A DNA stretch of 64,000 nt from Ananas comosus (GCF_001540865.1 NC_033635.1:10047565-10111564), one strand, 5' to 3'. Shown: positions 11,990 to 23,690, numbered from the stretch's first letter. Made by a program: numbers and translations. The notes: generated by a model not told the origin, from the sequence alone.

Positions 11990-12530
11990 CCATGTGATCC
12001 TAACCCTTTCCTCTATCAAGTTTTTAATTAATATATCTAGCTAATACATATAAACGGATAAACGGTTCTACTATTAAAACTTCAATTAACGTATTTAAAT
12101 GTTCCCACAATCATATATGATCATCATATTTCTATTTTTAATTAATTTATCTCGACTCTTACCCTTTCCCCTTTTCCTTCACCTCACACTGCCATTTATA
12201 ATCCTTATATTTTTACTTCTAATTAATTCATCATGATCTTTCCCTAGCCATATATAATCCTCACATTTCTATCCATTCCTCCCCTCCACCTTTTACTGTC
12301 ATTTATAATCCTCACATTTTTATTTCTAATAAATTCATCATGATCTTTTCCTTTTCTCTACCAAACTTTCAATTAATCCATCTAAACGATTCGTCGCCAT
12401 CTACAATCCTCACCTCTCCATCCCTCATCTTTTTCTCTAAATCATTGCCTCCCTCCTTTCCTCCCTCTCTCGTCACCGTCATTATCGCTGCCTCCTTTCC
12501 TCCCTCTCTTGTCACCATCACTATCGTTGT
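11990..12530. repeat. Degenerate tandem repeat, about 100 bp unit
   Basis: Phrases such as 'catttataatcctcacattt' and 'ctaattaattcatcatgatc' recur three or four times between 12120 and 12350. They are followed by two copies of 'gcctcctttcctccctctct'. Open frames here are low-complexity products of the repeat. Confidence 0.6.
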
Positions 12531-12795
12531 CACCAGAAAAGGCATCGTCGATTCCATCTCCAGCACCAATAATGAAGAACTTTTGATAGATATGACAAGT
12601 AATATACATAAAAAAAATATTTGATATTTATTTATTATTAATTAGAATGCGAACTCCTTCACCAGTAAATTAGTAAATTAGAATGTGATGAATAAATTGG
12701 GAGAAAGAATTGTGATCTATATGTACGCTACGTAGGTATGTGGCCCACCCACGTACACGTTTTCCTTCGTAGCATTTATTTATGGATTATATTGC

Positions 12796-12878
12796 CACGT
12801 GACGAAAATGGGTGGCTCGAGGTGCGCGTCGTACGCGTGCACGCAATTGATGCAGCCGGTGAGTCCATCGAACACGTG
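12796..12878 (+). promoter_or_regulatory. G-box/ABRE-like pair upstream of caleosin copy 1
   Basis: Two CACGTG cores, at 12796-12801 (GCCACGTGAC) and 12873-12878 (AACACGTGTCG), lie 77 bp apart with CGTGCACGCA between them. The same block, better conserved, recurs at 27770-27858 upstream of copy 2. CACGTG boxes bind bZIP factors of the abscisic-acid pathway, and stress caleosins such as RD20 are ABA-inducible. That this block drives the gene 3.4 kb away is inference. Confidence 0.5.
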
Positions 12879-12927
12879 TCGTATACGAACCGGAACTTGC
12901 ACCCACATTATCTTTACTTATTTTTTT

Positions 12928-13360
12928 AGGAAAAATTTCAAAAATCCTCCAGTGGTTTCACACTTTTTCATTTTAGTATCCTGTGATTTAAAATGTATCA
13001 AGTTAGTACCCTGTGATTTTTCACTTTATCACTTTAGAACCCTGTGGTTTAAAGTGTATCAAGTTAGTACCCTGTGGTTTTGCACTTTATCACTTTAGTA
13101 TCCTGTGGTTTCACACTTTATCATTTTAGTACCCTGTGATTTAAAAAACCACAGGTACTAACTTGATACAAAATTAAAACCACAGGATACTAAAGTGATA
13201 AAGTGCAAAACCACAGGGTACTAACTTGATACACTTTAAACCACAAGGTACTAAAGTAATAAAGTGAGAAACCACAGGGAACTAACTTAATACATTTTAA
13301 ACCACAGGGTATTAAAGTGAAAAAAATTGAAACCACAATGGGGGTTTTTGAAGTTTTCCC
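12928..13360. mobile_element. Foldback MITE, 'cctgtggttt' family, expanded copy with long hairpin arms
   Basis: Outer arms 'aaatttcaaaaatcctcc' and 'gggggtttttgaagttttcc' enclose a nested series of units of about 40 bp ('tatcaagttagtaccctgtg', then inverted 'cacagggtactaacttgata'). The left half (about 12950-13140) is nearly the reverse complement of the right half (13141-13345), giving arms near 190 bp. Non-coding. Confidence 0.85.
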
Positions 13361-13691
13361 TTTTTTTTAAAATACCTGTCATATATTCCACCGTTATTAC
13401 AAAATACTCTAGCACTTATCTCCTGTTAAGTTAACTTGGGTTAAACGTGAGTTAAACATCTACCATAGTTAAAAAAAATAAAATACCAATTTTGCCCTTA
13501 ACTTAAGGGCAAATAAAAAATATTGGTGACAGTAGGGGGGTATATTGAAAAAGACCAAAAGTCAAAATACTTTTTGTACCCCTTACTTTAAGGGCAAATA
13601 AGAAAGTCAGTAATGGTAGAAGGTTATATTTGAAAGGGCAAAATAGTAATTTTACAAAGACAACAGAGTTTATTAATAAATTTTAACTTTA

Positions 13692-14630
13692 CGGTGCGTT
13701 TGGTTCGAGTTATCCTGACAAGATTAAAGGTAATCCTGTCAGGATTACTGTGTTTGGTTCATCCGCTATGTAATCTAGTTGTTAATGTAGCATTACAAAT
13801 CGAGCAGGATTACACCGAAAATATTAACGAGAGGGGGGTCGTGTATCTTGCATTACTGAAAACCGGTAATACTACCTATTATGTAAAATGACAATTTTAT
13901 CCTCTAACTCTGGAAATTCTTTCAATATGTTATTTTAAAAAAATTAATTTAAAATTTTGAATTGTCAACTTTTAATTTTTAATTTTTAATTTTTGAATTT
14001 AAATTTTTAAACTTTAAATTTAAATTGTAAATTTTAAATTTAAATTAAAATTTAGAATTTAAATTATAAGTTTTAAATTTCAAATTTTAAATTTCAAATT
14101 TCTCAGATTTCAAATTTCTCAGATTTTAAATTCAAATTTTAAATTTCAAATTTTAATTTTAAATTTTAAAATACAAATTTGTATTTTAAATTCTGAATTT
14201 TAAATTTAGATTTTAATTTTTTATTTTATATATATTTATATTTAAATTTTAGATTTTAAATTTAGAAATTTCATATTTTATATTTTAAATTAAAATATTA
14301 AATTTATATTTTTGTTAAATTTTAAAATTTAAAATTTAATTATTTAAAAATAAAATTTGATAAAAAAATATTGTTTGTAAACAGTAAAAAAAGTTTACGA
14401 AATATGACTGAGAGTAATTTTGGAATAGACTATACTTTATTGTCTAGATTATTAAATTTTATAGACAAAACCAAACATAGTAACGGTATAAACACTGCAA
14501 TCCAGTATTATATTACTGTATTAAACCAAACGCACTAATACAAAATCAGTAGTAATCTCATTTAAAAATTCAAGACACCTGGATATATTGAAATACTCTG
14601 TAATATTACATAACTCGAACCAAACGCGCC
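13692..14630. mobile_element. PIF/Harbinger-like MITE with very AT-rich core
   Basis: Left end CGGTGCGTTTGGTTCGAGTT, right end ATAACTCGAACCAAACGCGCC, a near-perfect inverted pair closely related to the ends of 10576-11258. The core (13930-14370) is mostly 'aaattttaaattt'. The flanking trinucleotides (TTA, TAG) do not match exactly, so the target duplication is unproven. Confidence 0.75.
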
Positions 14631-14761
14631 TAGGGATATATTAGAAATAGGTTGGAACATAGAAAGAATATTTTCAATATTAGCTTTCTAAGAGGGATAA
14701 ATCGAAAAGTCGGAAACTTTTCAGAGGGATATATAAGTAATTGCCCCTAAAAAAAAGAAGA

Positions 14762-15118
14762 AATTTTAAATACCATTCACATGGTTTCGCATTTTTTCAC
14801 TTTAATATCCTGTGATTTAAGTGTATCGCATTTGTACTCCATAATTTTTTTTTCTTTTTTCGTTATTCTCTTCACTAATTTTTTTCGTTAAATCGGTGAT
14901 AAAGTTAAAACTAAAGAATACTAAAGTGAATATTCGATAAACTATAAGTGGGGCATCCGAAGTTTTTTGTATATGAATTAACGCAAAGTTAACGGAGGGG
15001 CTGATAAAAAGAGAAAAATAAAACCATAGATTATTAAATTAATACACTTTAACATACATAGTACTAAAGTAAGAAAGTGCGAAACTACGAAGGTGGTATA
15101 TATTTGACGTTTATCCAA
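14762..15118. mobile_element. Foldback MITE, 'cctgtggttt' family, degenerate copy
   Basis: Left arm 'atggtttcgcattttttcac' and 'tatcctgtgatttaagtgta'; right arm 'gtactaaagtaagaaagtgc' and 'gaaactacgaaggtggt'. A diverged relative of 6812-7163. Confidence 0.65.
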
Positions 15119-15775
15119 AACTTTTAAAAAATTTAGTACTGCTACAGGTATAATAATATATATTATCATTAAACATTATTATTACACTCTAAAGAATAAT
15201 CAAAACGTACGTTAAATCCTATATATTCTAATCCGTCCACGTGTGTATGTTGACACATCAATTCTCCATAAGGTTTGCAAATTCCATTATGGTTCATAAA
15301 AAAGTATTTCATTGTACTTTTCTTTCAAAAGAAAGTACCTAATTACTTAATCAAATAAGGTATAAATCGTGTAGATAGTATTATTATCTGTTGTTTATGT
15401 TTACGGGTTTAATTAGTATACTTTACGCAATTTATGTAACTATAAATGCATTAAAATAAACAATGAGTTTAAATTTTGCGTCCCCCCGAAAACCATCTAA
15501 TTACTTAATCAAACAAATTGAAAGATTAGATACTAAAAATTAAAATTTTGAAAGATTAGATAGTCGAATCAAAATAATTTGTAGATCAGATTAAGTCTTA
15601 CATGTTTTTACCTATTTACTGTTGATATATTGACGAATTCATTCGGCATCTCGATCTGCTTGTATAACCCAAGCACAAATTTTCATAATATCGTGACAAG
15701 ATCTCGGTGTTTATCATCCTTTTCTAGCGTATATCCTAAATCGGATTATCTTTTTTGAAAGTACTTAGGAGCGAC

Positions 15776-16065
15776 TAGGGATGTAAACATGCAAGTGGAT
15801 CCGGATTGGTGGTGCTATCATTCTGATCCATTAAAAATAGGGCAGTAAATGAGAACGAAAAATACAGAAATTGTAATTCATCCCGAATCCGTCCGGTTCC
15901 GTCATAAAAATGGAGGGAGGAGGAGGCGATCAATCGGTCTTGATTTACTAAAAATTTGTTCAAAATCTATTTCTGTCTTGATCCGCTTCGAATGAAACGA
16001 TAAATGGAGTTCACAAATAAGAATATGCCCTCTGCCGCCCATGGATCTGACTCGGTTGCATCCCT
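15776..16065. mobile_element. hAT-like MITE with TAGGGATG ends upstream of caleosin copy 1
   Basis: Starts CTAGGGATGTAAAC and ends GGTTGCATCCCTA, an inverted pair of about 13 bp. The interior includes 'ggatccggattggtgg' and 'tcatcccgaatccgtccgg'. A related text precedes caleosin copy 2 (28005-28460), so it is probably older than the duplication. No convincing target duplication was seen. Confidence 0.55.
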
Positions 16066-16089
16066 ATCAATGATGTGATGGGTGACTAA

Positions 16090-16237
16090 CCATTCCCAAA
16101 CCATGATCCCTACCCATGCAAAGCATTTCTCTCTCTATAAATATATATATAGAGAGAGAGAGAGAGTTGTGAAGTGCTTTCTCATTAACGTAGATTTAAG
16201 TCTTGATTTGAGAGATAAGAGGAAGAAAGGAGGAGGA
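16090..16237 (+). promoter_or_regulatory. Proximal promoter and 5' leader of caleosin copy 1
   Basis: TATAAATA at 16136-16143 is a good TATA box about 100 bp before the ATG. It is followed by (TA)n(GA)n and the leader phrase 'gttgtgaagtgctttct', which is shared with copy 2 at 28902. The leader ends GGAGGAATGG at the start codon. Confidence 0.6.
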
Positions 16238-16622
16238 ATGGACTGCAGGAGCGATACATCTTTGGCGACGGAAGCCGCCGGCGCTCCGGTGACGAAGGAA
16301 CGAAAGCTCAACCTCGACCTCCAGCAGGAGCTCCCTAAACCATGTACGAAAAATTCAACCCCTCCTCTCTCTTCTCTCTCGATCTCGATCTCGATCTCGG
16401 ATTCTCGATCGTGGTCTTGAAAAGTTACTACCGTCGCTTAGGGCTGGCAATCCAGCTCGCTGATCGTGAGCCAGCCTGTGTTCTGTGTTCAGCTCGAAAT
16501 AAGCTCGAGATTGATCGCTCGTTTTATAAACAAACTGAACATGAGTTGAAATATTTTTTTTCACCTCGAAATCATAATTAAAGAGACCTATATTTTTTGA
16601 ATTTTAATTATTAGATTGAGAT

Positions 16623-16967
16623 GAATTTTTGTTATAAATAATCCTGTCGATTTTTATAATTATAAAAATAATTTTTGTGAAAAAATAATTATAAAAATAG
16701 ACCTCTAAATGCGGTGAATGTTTCACCGCATTCATAACTCCTCATTAGAAATAGAAAAAGAATAAAAGCAGTAAACCATTCACCGATTTTACCATCTTAG
16801 TAATATAGAAAGAAGTGAGAAAAAGAAAGAAAGCGGTGAATGGTTCACCGCTTTTAAAAAACGGTGAATCATTCACCGCTTTTATAGGATCATATTTATA
16901 AATAAAAATTTAACAGGTCTATTTTTAGAATAAAATTTTAGGAAAAGACTATTAAATTAAAAAACCC
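16623..16967. mobile_element. Insertion with 9-bp target duplication and three palindromes
   Basis: Flanked by GATTGAGAT on both sides (16614-16622 and 16968-16976). The matching part of copy 2 (about 29440) reads through without it. Inside are three hairpin-forming palindromes built on GCGGTGAAT/ATTCACCGC (about 16709-16731, 16829-16853 and 16859-16880) plus a half-site at 16776. A 9-bp duplication suggests a Mutator-type element, but terminal inverted repeats are weak. Confidence 0.65.
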
Positions 16968-19006
16968 GATTGAGATTCTAATTTTTCTTTTTTTCTAACT
17001 TCACACTCATCAGTAGTAGTGCTGGAAATCTATCTTGTGTTGTTCACGACCCGGCTTGTGTTCGACTCGTTGACAGCTCTACCTTTGCCAGATGCATTCG
17101 TATATCTGTGAAATGATTGATTGTGTAAAACTGTTAGCTTCTTAGGCTGCCGGGGAATAGCGTTTTTAATGTTTTGTGTTCCGTCGTCTTTACTGGGGTG
17201 AGCGCTATTCACTTTGAAAGTTTGTTTGGTTTACCGATAGTGGAGAGGAGAGAAGTGATTTTGGCTATAATTGTCTACTTTTATTGTTTGGTTCACTATA
17301 ACTTTACCTTCAATCGAAATCTCAAACTTTCTAATAAACTATATATAATTGATTTAGGCCCACTCCAGGTAAAAGTCAATTGCGAAAATAAAAATAAAAA
17401 AATAAATATTTACTCATTTCTCACACTTTTTTATTCTAAGTCATTTAATTATTTTCTGCCTAATAATAGGAACAATAAGAGAACTTCATTTTTACAACTA
17501 TTCAAACAAGCTTTGAAGGAAAAGTATTTTTTTCTGAATTCTAGTTCACCTAAAAATTTACTTCTATTTAAACTTCACATTCGATAAAACAAACACATCC
17601 TAAATCGAATAACCGAACAAAACCGATTCATACTGGTCGGTTTTGTTCAGTTTTATATGTACCTTTGGTTTGGACCGGTTTATAAGGGTGAAAATAGAAA
17701 AACCCAAATTTAACCCTATCTACAGCTACTTTTGGAGACTAACAACAGCTTTCCAAATTGTACTATACCTTTAATTATTTAGGTTCATATAAAGAGCATG
17801 TTTGTTTTATCGAAAGTTGAGGAATGTGTCGTTATTTTCAATCATAAATACCGACTATTGTTGTTTAATTTGTCTTAAATTAAATTTGTCCATAACACCA
17901 CATTCTTAAAATATCATAATTGATTTCACCTACTTTTGTGCCAAAGTCAATAACGAGAGAGAAAGATATAAGAAAAATAATAAAAAATTAACTGTCACAA
18001 TTTTTTCTTTTTTCTTTTTTGGCTAGTGTAAAAATTAAGAAAAAAAAAGTGGGATAATTATAATTCAAGAGCCATTAACTTTCTATCAAATAAACAACGG
18101 AGATTATCTTTTTCCTCATGAATTTTAGTTTAACTGAAAGTCATTCTAAGCTTGAAAATTACTTACAGCTGAATAAATCTTTTCCAAGTGAAAATTAATG
18201 AAATAGAAAATTAATGAAATAGTAACCATAAATTTTATTTTTTTTTATTTTCTTTTTTCGATGGTGCAGATCTAGCGCGGGCACTGGTGGCAGTCGATCC
18301 GAGCCATCCAAATGGGACAGAAGGGTGGGACAACCGTAACATGAGCGTGCTCCAGCAACACGCAGCATTTTTCGATCGAAATGGGGATGGAAAAATTTAT
18401 CCGTGGGAGACATACCAAGGTATATCAAAATATGTTGTTTAATTAGGAGTCTAGGGATAAAACTTTAGTGGGAAACTCCGCCTCATTAGAGTGCTTCCGA
18501 TTTTCTGTCATATATTTGTAAAATTTTTAAATTGCAGAGAGAATGATTTAACGCTTAGATTGAGATAAATATGACGTGTGACATGAATTGGAACTTCTTA
18601 ACAAGACCCCGTTGGGAAGCTCCCCACTAATTTTATTTTATTTTTTTAATTATTTATTTATTTATTTTTTTCTCTCAAGTCAAGTAGTTAGGTGTGAGCA
18701 TTAATTATTGGGTTCAAACTGAATTACTGAATGAAACTTAAACTATAAAAAAATAATAGATTAGTTTTAATAATAATCAAATAATTGAGCGTATTAATTA
18801 CGATTATATCTTATTTTTAGTAGTTTTTTTTAAAAAACTCAAACTAAATAAAAATATTTTACTAAAACCATGTAAACTGAATCGAAATCGGTTCGGTTCG
18901 ATTCAGTTCATCCCTCTAATTCGGTTTGATTTGATTTGATTTTTTTTTTTTTTTTTTATAACACTATAAAAATCAGATGCTTAAACTTATAATTGGTAGT
19001 TATATA

Positions 19007-19570
19007 TAGAGGTGTAAATGAGCCGAACACGAGCTGCGAGCGGCCTCTTCATGTATAATAAACAAGGAACACGAGTTGCGAGCTAGGGCCGGCTCGTGTC
19101 TCGGGCTCATTATAAACAAGTCGAAACACGGAGCTGACTCACGAGCTGGCCAACGAACAATAAGTTAAAAAGAATTAGATTGAATATATATAAAAAATAA
19201 ATTTATAAAATCTTATTCATTAGACTTTGATCTAATAGTTAAAACTTTACATATAAATGTGTCTTTTTGTAATTTAGCTCGCATTTATATTTTTATTTTG
19301 CTAAAAATTAAATAATAAAAATATATATTATATATAATTATTTATTTATATATAAAAATATAAATTAAATAAATTATATAAATATAAAATATATGTATTC
19401 GAGCTGTAATCGAGCCGAACACGAGCGAGCTAACCCCAGCTTGTGTTCGGCTCGTTTATTAAACGAGCTGAAAAATTCGGCTCGTTTACTAAACGAGCGA
19501 TTCGATCTCGAGCTCATTTCGAGTCGAACGCGAGCTGGCTTGCAAACAGTGAGCTGGATTGCCACCCCTA
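19007..19570. mobile_element. Non-autonomous hAT element in caleosin copy 1, intron 2
   Basis: Ends TAGAGGTGTAAAT and ATTGCCACCCCTA are inverted repeats. The 8-bp duplication GTTATATA flanks it (18999-19006 and 19571-19578). Copy 2 has the empty site, 'ggtagttatatatctcatg', near 35942. The interior holds GAGCTCG/GTTCGGCTCG phrases. The 8-bp duplication and TAGGGGTG-type ends indicate the hAT superfamily. Confidence 0.92.
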
Positions 19571-20023
19571 GTTATATATCTCATGGTCTTGGTATTTAAA
19601 ATCATTTATTTGGCTTTAACCTTTTCAATTTTTCAGGTTTTCGTGCAATTGGTTGTGGATTCTTAATATCTCTTGGCGCTGCAATCCTCCTAAATCTTCT
19701 CTTGAGTTTTCCCACCCAACAAGTAAGATTCATGTTGGACATATAATATTATTGATAGTTTTTACAACTATCTATTTTTGATCCTTGAATGTTTAGGGTT
19801 TCTGTTACGGTAGTGGTATTCTTATGGATCCAAGGACTAGAAAATTGACAGTGTTCGTTAAAGGACTAGTGCTCTGCCTCACGGCGGGAGGTAGGATTGG
19901 GCCAAATAACGTTCGAAATAGTGGGAAGCTATGTCGGGTTAGGTCACATTTGAAATGGCCGAAGACTGGCTAGGTTGAGTCACGATCGATACCTGTAAAT
20001 GTTGTTTCTATATATTTTGAAGG

Positions 20024-20388
20024 TTAAATTACAGAAAACCCTCCTATCAAAATTCGACTTTTCACTTTCCTTTCCTATCATTTAAAAACCTACACTTTGC
20101 CCCCCTAAAAAATAAAAAATATTCACTTTGAACCCCGTCGTTAGTGTTCTGTCTATATCCCATTATTATATATTTATTTATACCGAAAATGCCCTTCTAC
20201 AGATAAAGGAGGGTTGGAGGAGGAGAGGAAGAGGGAGAGGGCATTTTGGTCATTTTCTCAATACTATTAACACTGTACTCTCCTGTGAATATTTTTTATT
20301 TTTTAGGAGGGCAAAGTGTAGGTTTGTAAATGACATGGAGGGAAAGTGAAAAATCAGATTTTGATAGAAAAATTTTCTGTAATTTAGT
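20024..20388. mobile_element. Foldback MITE, 'taaattacagaaaacc' family, in copy 1 intron 3
   Basis: Arms 'ttaaattacagaaaaccctc', 'aaaacctacactttgccccc' and inverted 'agggcaaagtgtaggttt', 'ttttctgtaatttag'. Absent at the same place in copy 2. Same family as 21371-21707 and a fragment at 60537-60650. Confidence 0.85.
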
Positions 20389-20939
20389 CTATTTTAAATG
20401 AATTATTTGTGCCTTTCTAATAGCTTGACATTTCGGAATTAATAGGTTATGTTAACAATCCTACAAATTGTAACAAGTGCTTTGCTTGTACCAATAATAT
20501 TTTAGCTCAACTTTATATATATACAGTACTAATAATTTGTTGAATCTAAACCATGGGATCAAAATATTTAAATACGGTCGTTAATATTAGCGTATGTGAC
20601 TCACACTCTTCCACATTATTTTGGACTATTGAGATATCACCGATTCCTCCATTTAGACCTTAACGTTCTCGTCACGCCTAATTCCGTACGATGTCCACTC
20701 TCACTCCTAATTGAATCCCATCACATTTCTTTCAACTGGTTATCTGGCTTTGATACTAAATGCAATGTCTCAAATTATTGATATCAATAACTCGTTAGGT
20801 CTAAACTATCAGTTCTAAATGCTTGAGCCCAATATTTTTTTTTTAATACTCTTAAATGCAAAAGTGTAAGATATATACCTACATACGAAATGTATAGGTA
20901 TCTTTTTTTAAAAAAAAAAAATTTGTGCATCAGCAAAAT

Positions 20940-20986
<47 letters not shown>

Positions 20987-21370
20987 GGAAAGAAACACCT
21001 AAGATGTGAATCATACAAAAAGCTTTGCATTTATAGAATTGTAATCAATTCAGAGCATAGCTAGAAAAATATGTTTCTTCAATTTCATGTGCCTTAAACA
21101 ACCAAACAAGATGTTTGTAAGTAAACAAAAGTGATATTTTTGGTTTCTTATCTTGTTCCATTTTTATTCATATATTGAGATAATCTAGCAATTATTCATT
21201 TTTTATTATTATTTGATTTAATTGTTGTTTTAATGTAGGGATGGATACCTTCTCCTCTCTTTCCCATTTACATAAGAAACATTCACAAAGCAAAGCATGG
21301 AAGTGATCTGAGACCTACGACACAGAAGGAAGGTCTGTATTGCAGTAGTACTCCAATTTAAAAAAAAAAC

Positions 21371-21707
21371 TAAATTACATAAAACTTTACTGTCAAAACT
21401 CGATTTTTCACTTTTCCCCCCTGTCATTTAAAAACCTACACTTTGCCCCCTTATAAAATAAAAAATGTTTACTTCACCCTCTACCGTTAGTGATCCGTTA
21501 GGATTCCCGTTTATAAAATATTATTATATATTTTTTTATGCCAAAAATATCCTCAGCCTTCTCTCCTATTGCCAAAAATGGTAAGAGGCAAAATGGTCAT
21601 TTTGTCATTACAGTTTATACCGTACCCTCAAACAAAGTGTAGGTATTTAAATGACAGGGGAGAAAAGTGAAAAATCGGGTTTTGACAGGAGATTTTATGT
21701 AATTTAG
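21371..21707. mobile_element. Foldback MITE, 'taaattacagaaaacc' family, in copy 1 intron 4
   Basis: Left arm TAAATTACATAAAACTTTAC, right arm 'gacaggagattttatgtaat'. Copy 2 reads straight through ('ccaattaaaaaaaaaattaa' at about 39400), marking a precise insertion after duplication. Confidence 0.88.
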
Positions 21708-21721
21708 TCTAAAAAAAATAA

Positions 21722-21945
21722 AAGAGATAATATCTAATATGCTCATCAAAATTTTCAAAATATCTAATATATCCATTATTGACTAGAATGCCCTTATTAA
21801 TTTCTGAATTTTTTTTTTCAAATATCTCCTAAACCTTTATTAGGGTTTACTGGTGGAAATTGGGATTTAAAAGAGTATTTTGAATATAGAGAGGTAAATT
21901 TGAAAACTTTGAATAGTTGTGAAGGGTATATAAGCAAAGCGACTC
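21722..21945. mobile_element. MITE flanked by a duplicated exon 4/intron 4 junction, copy 1
   Basis: Text 'agataatatctaatatgctc' to 'gaagggtatataagcaaagc' recurs in copy 2 (about 39418-39640), and a relative lies at 59100-59330 in the cytochrome b561 intron. On its downstream side, 'gactctgagacctatgacac' plus 'agaaggaaggtttg' (21942-21975) repeats the end of exon 4 and its donor site. Confidence 0.65.
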
Positions 21946-22639
21946 TGAGACCTATGACACAGAAGGAAGGTTTGTTTTGCGGTAGTACTCCTATGATTTT
22001 TTTTTTAAAAAAACTATCTTTGATTTATGTCATGCAGATTCGACCCATCGAAGTTCGACGCCATTTTCAGTAAATATGCAATAACTCATGCAAATGCTTT
22101 AACCGCAAACGAGGTATCCACAATGCTGAAAGCCAATCGCAACGCCTTGGATTTCATTGGACGGTGAGCACCAGCTGAATCATATTAACAAACAAATTGA
22201 AAGGTTGGATAGTAAAATCAAAATTTTGAAAAGTTGAGTTGCCGATTCAAATTAGCTTATAGTCCAGATAAGTTCTATATGTATTTATCTAAAAAAAACT
22301 TGCTATTAGAATTAATGATAATTTAGTACATAAGCAAAGTTGAGCTGCCGATTCAAACTAGCTTATAGTTCAGATAAGTTCGGTACGTTTCTTCGATCTT
22401 TACATAAATCCAATAAATTTGACTTAAATTAATATACTACTTAACTCTTTCATTGCCAAAATCATATGCAGGGTTATCAATTTCGCAGAATGGGAGCTTC
22501 TTTACTCATTGGGGAAAGATGAGAAAGGTTTGTTACACCGCGAAACTGTCAGAAGCGTCTTCGATGGCAGTTTATTTGTGCAGCTTGAACTGAAGAACAA
22601 GAAGAAGATGATGAAATCGAACTAAATGATGTACACATT

Positions 22640-23690
22640 AATAGCGGATGATATTGATATATATATAATAATAATATGGGAAAAAAGTGTGATTGTCAAA
22701 ATTAAAAGTTTAATAAGCGCATATTTGTTAAAATAATAATAATAATAATAATAATAATTAAAGTTTAGAAGTTTCAATACATTTTACCCTCATAATAATT
22801 AATAAATAATACGCAAAAGAGAGTGTAAAATAATGAAACCATTCGCTATGATCTCTTATATATATGTGTTGTTTAATTTTCTTTGTTAAATGTGAGAGAT
22901 GTGATATCATTCAATAAGGATGAGAAATATTTTCCATCACATTGTTTAATATATAAGCTCTCTTTAAATTAAATTAGCGAGCGTTTCGTNATATGTGTTG
23001 TTTAATTTTCTTTGTTAAATGTGAGAGATGTGATATCATTCAATAAGGATGAGAAATATTTTCCATCACATTGTTTAATATATAAGCTCTCTTTAAATTA
23101 AATTAGAGAGCGTTTCGTACCTCAGTAAAGTGTGAAAATTACTTTCTGAAAAAAATAAAAAATAAATTTTTTCATAATTAAAAGAGTAAATTTTTTTTTT
23201 TTTTCATAAAATTTGGAGAAAAAGACTTTCGGAAAAACTAATTTTTCTAAACCAATTTTTATATTACCATTAGTAAAACTACATTACCATTTATAAATCT
23301 ATAATCTTGGACAAAATTTAGCGACTTTATCAAGAAAACATCTAATTAAATGATACAAAAAATATAAAATGAAATCTTTCATTAAAAATATTTATTAAAT
23401 TATTTTCAACTGTTATTTTTTTTAATTTACATATTTTATTTTTTTTGCCTCAAAATAAGCTGAATATATGCTTTCATTTGCTTTCTTTTAATAATTTTTA
23501 TTTAATATTATAGATTTATTACTTATAACATAGCATTTGAAAAAAAAAATTATAGCTGAATAGTGTGTTTGAAAAAAATATATAGTCTAGAAAATGAAAA
23601 AATTATAAATTATATTGTAGTATAATGTAATTTAGGGTAATGAAAATAAATATTTACAGTCGGAAATATACCACCGCTTTCAGTTAAGGT
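22640..23690. other. 3' flank of caleosin copy 1 with a 128-bp duplication across an N
   Basis: The text 'atatgtgttgtttaattttc' to 'gagcgtttcgt' appears twice, at about 22861-22989 and 22991-23119, joined by a single N at 22990. Its counterpart in copy 2 (about 40585) is single, so this duplication may be an assembly join. Related text also lies in DnaJ intron 3 (46285-46940), which points to a dispersed repeat. The rest is AT-rich with no gene. Confidence 0.6.

Larger units (their letters stand above)
16238..22625 (+). pseudogene. Caleosin / peroxygenase, copy 1, frameshifted in exon 4
   Basis: Six exons: 16238-16343, 18270-18419, 19637-19722, 21239-21332, 22038-22163 and 22472-22625. They encode the caleosin order. 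The amphipathic N-terminus joins across exon 1/2 as [14 protein letters not shown]. His66 (MSVLQQH) is the first haem-ligand candidate. One EF-hand follows (D71-R-N73-G-D75-G-K-I with E82), then a hydrophobic exon (GFLISLGAAILLNLLL) and the proline knot [16 protein letters not shown] carries the second haem histidine, and the C-terminus ends at 22623-22625. Caleosins are oil-body or ER proteins that use hydroperoxides to oxygenate fatty acids, often in stress. Copy 1 lacks one base after GGAAGTGA in exon 4 (copy 2 reads GTGACTCTGAG, copy 1 GTGATCTGAG). The frame shifts after Asp137 and meets TAA at 22082-22084, giving about 160 residues. All splice sites remain intact, so the lesion is recent or a sequencing error. 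Confidence 0.88.

Noticed and set aside
12340..12624. 94-residue frame with FPPSL repeats
   Set aside because: Arises from a degenerate tandem repeat; no splice context or domain.
17174..17587. 137-residue plus-strand frame in caleosin copy 1 intron 1
   Set aside because: Its equivalent in copy 2 is not open, it has no recognisable domain and AT-rich codon use; a chance frame.
20942..20983. A42 tract as a retroposon tail
   Set aside because: The paralogous intron has a shorter A-run at the same place with identical flanks, so it is a homopolymer expansion, not an insertion.
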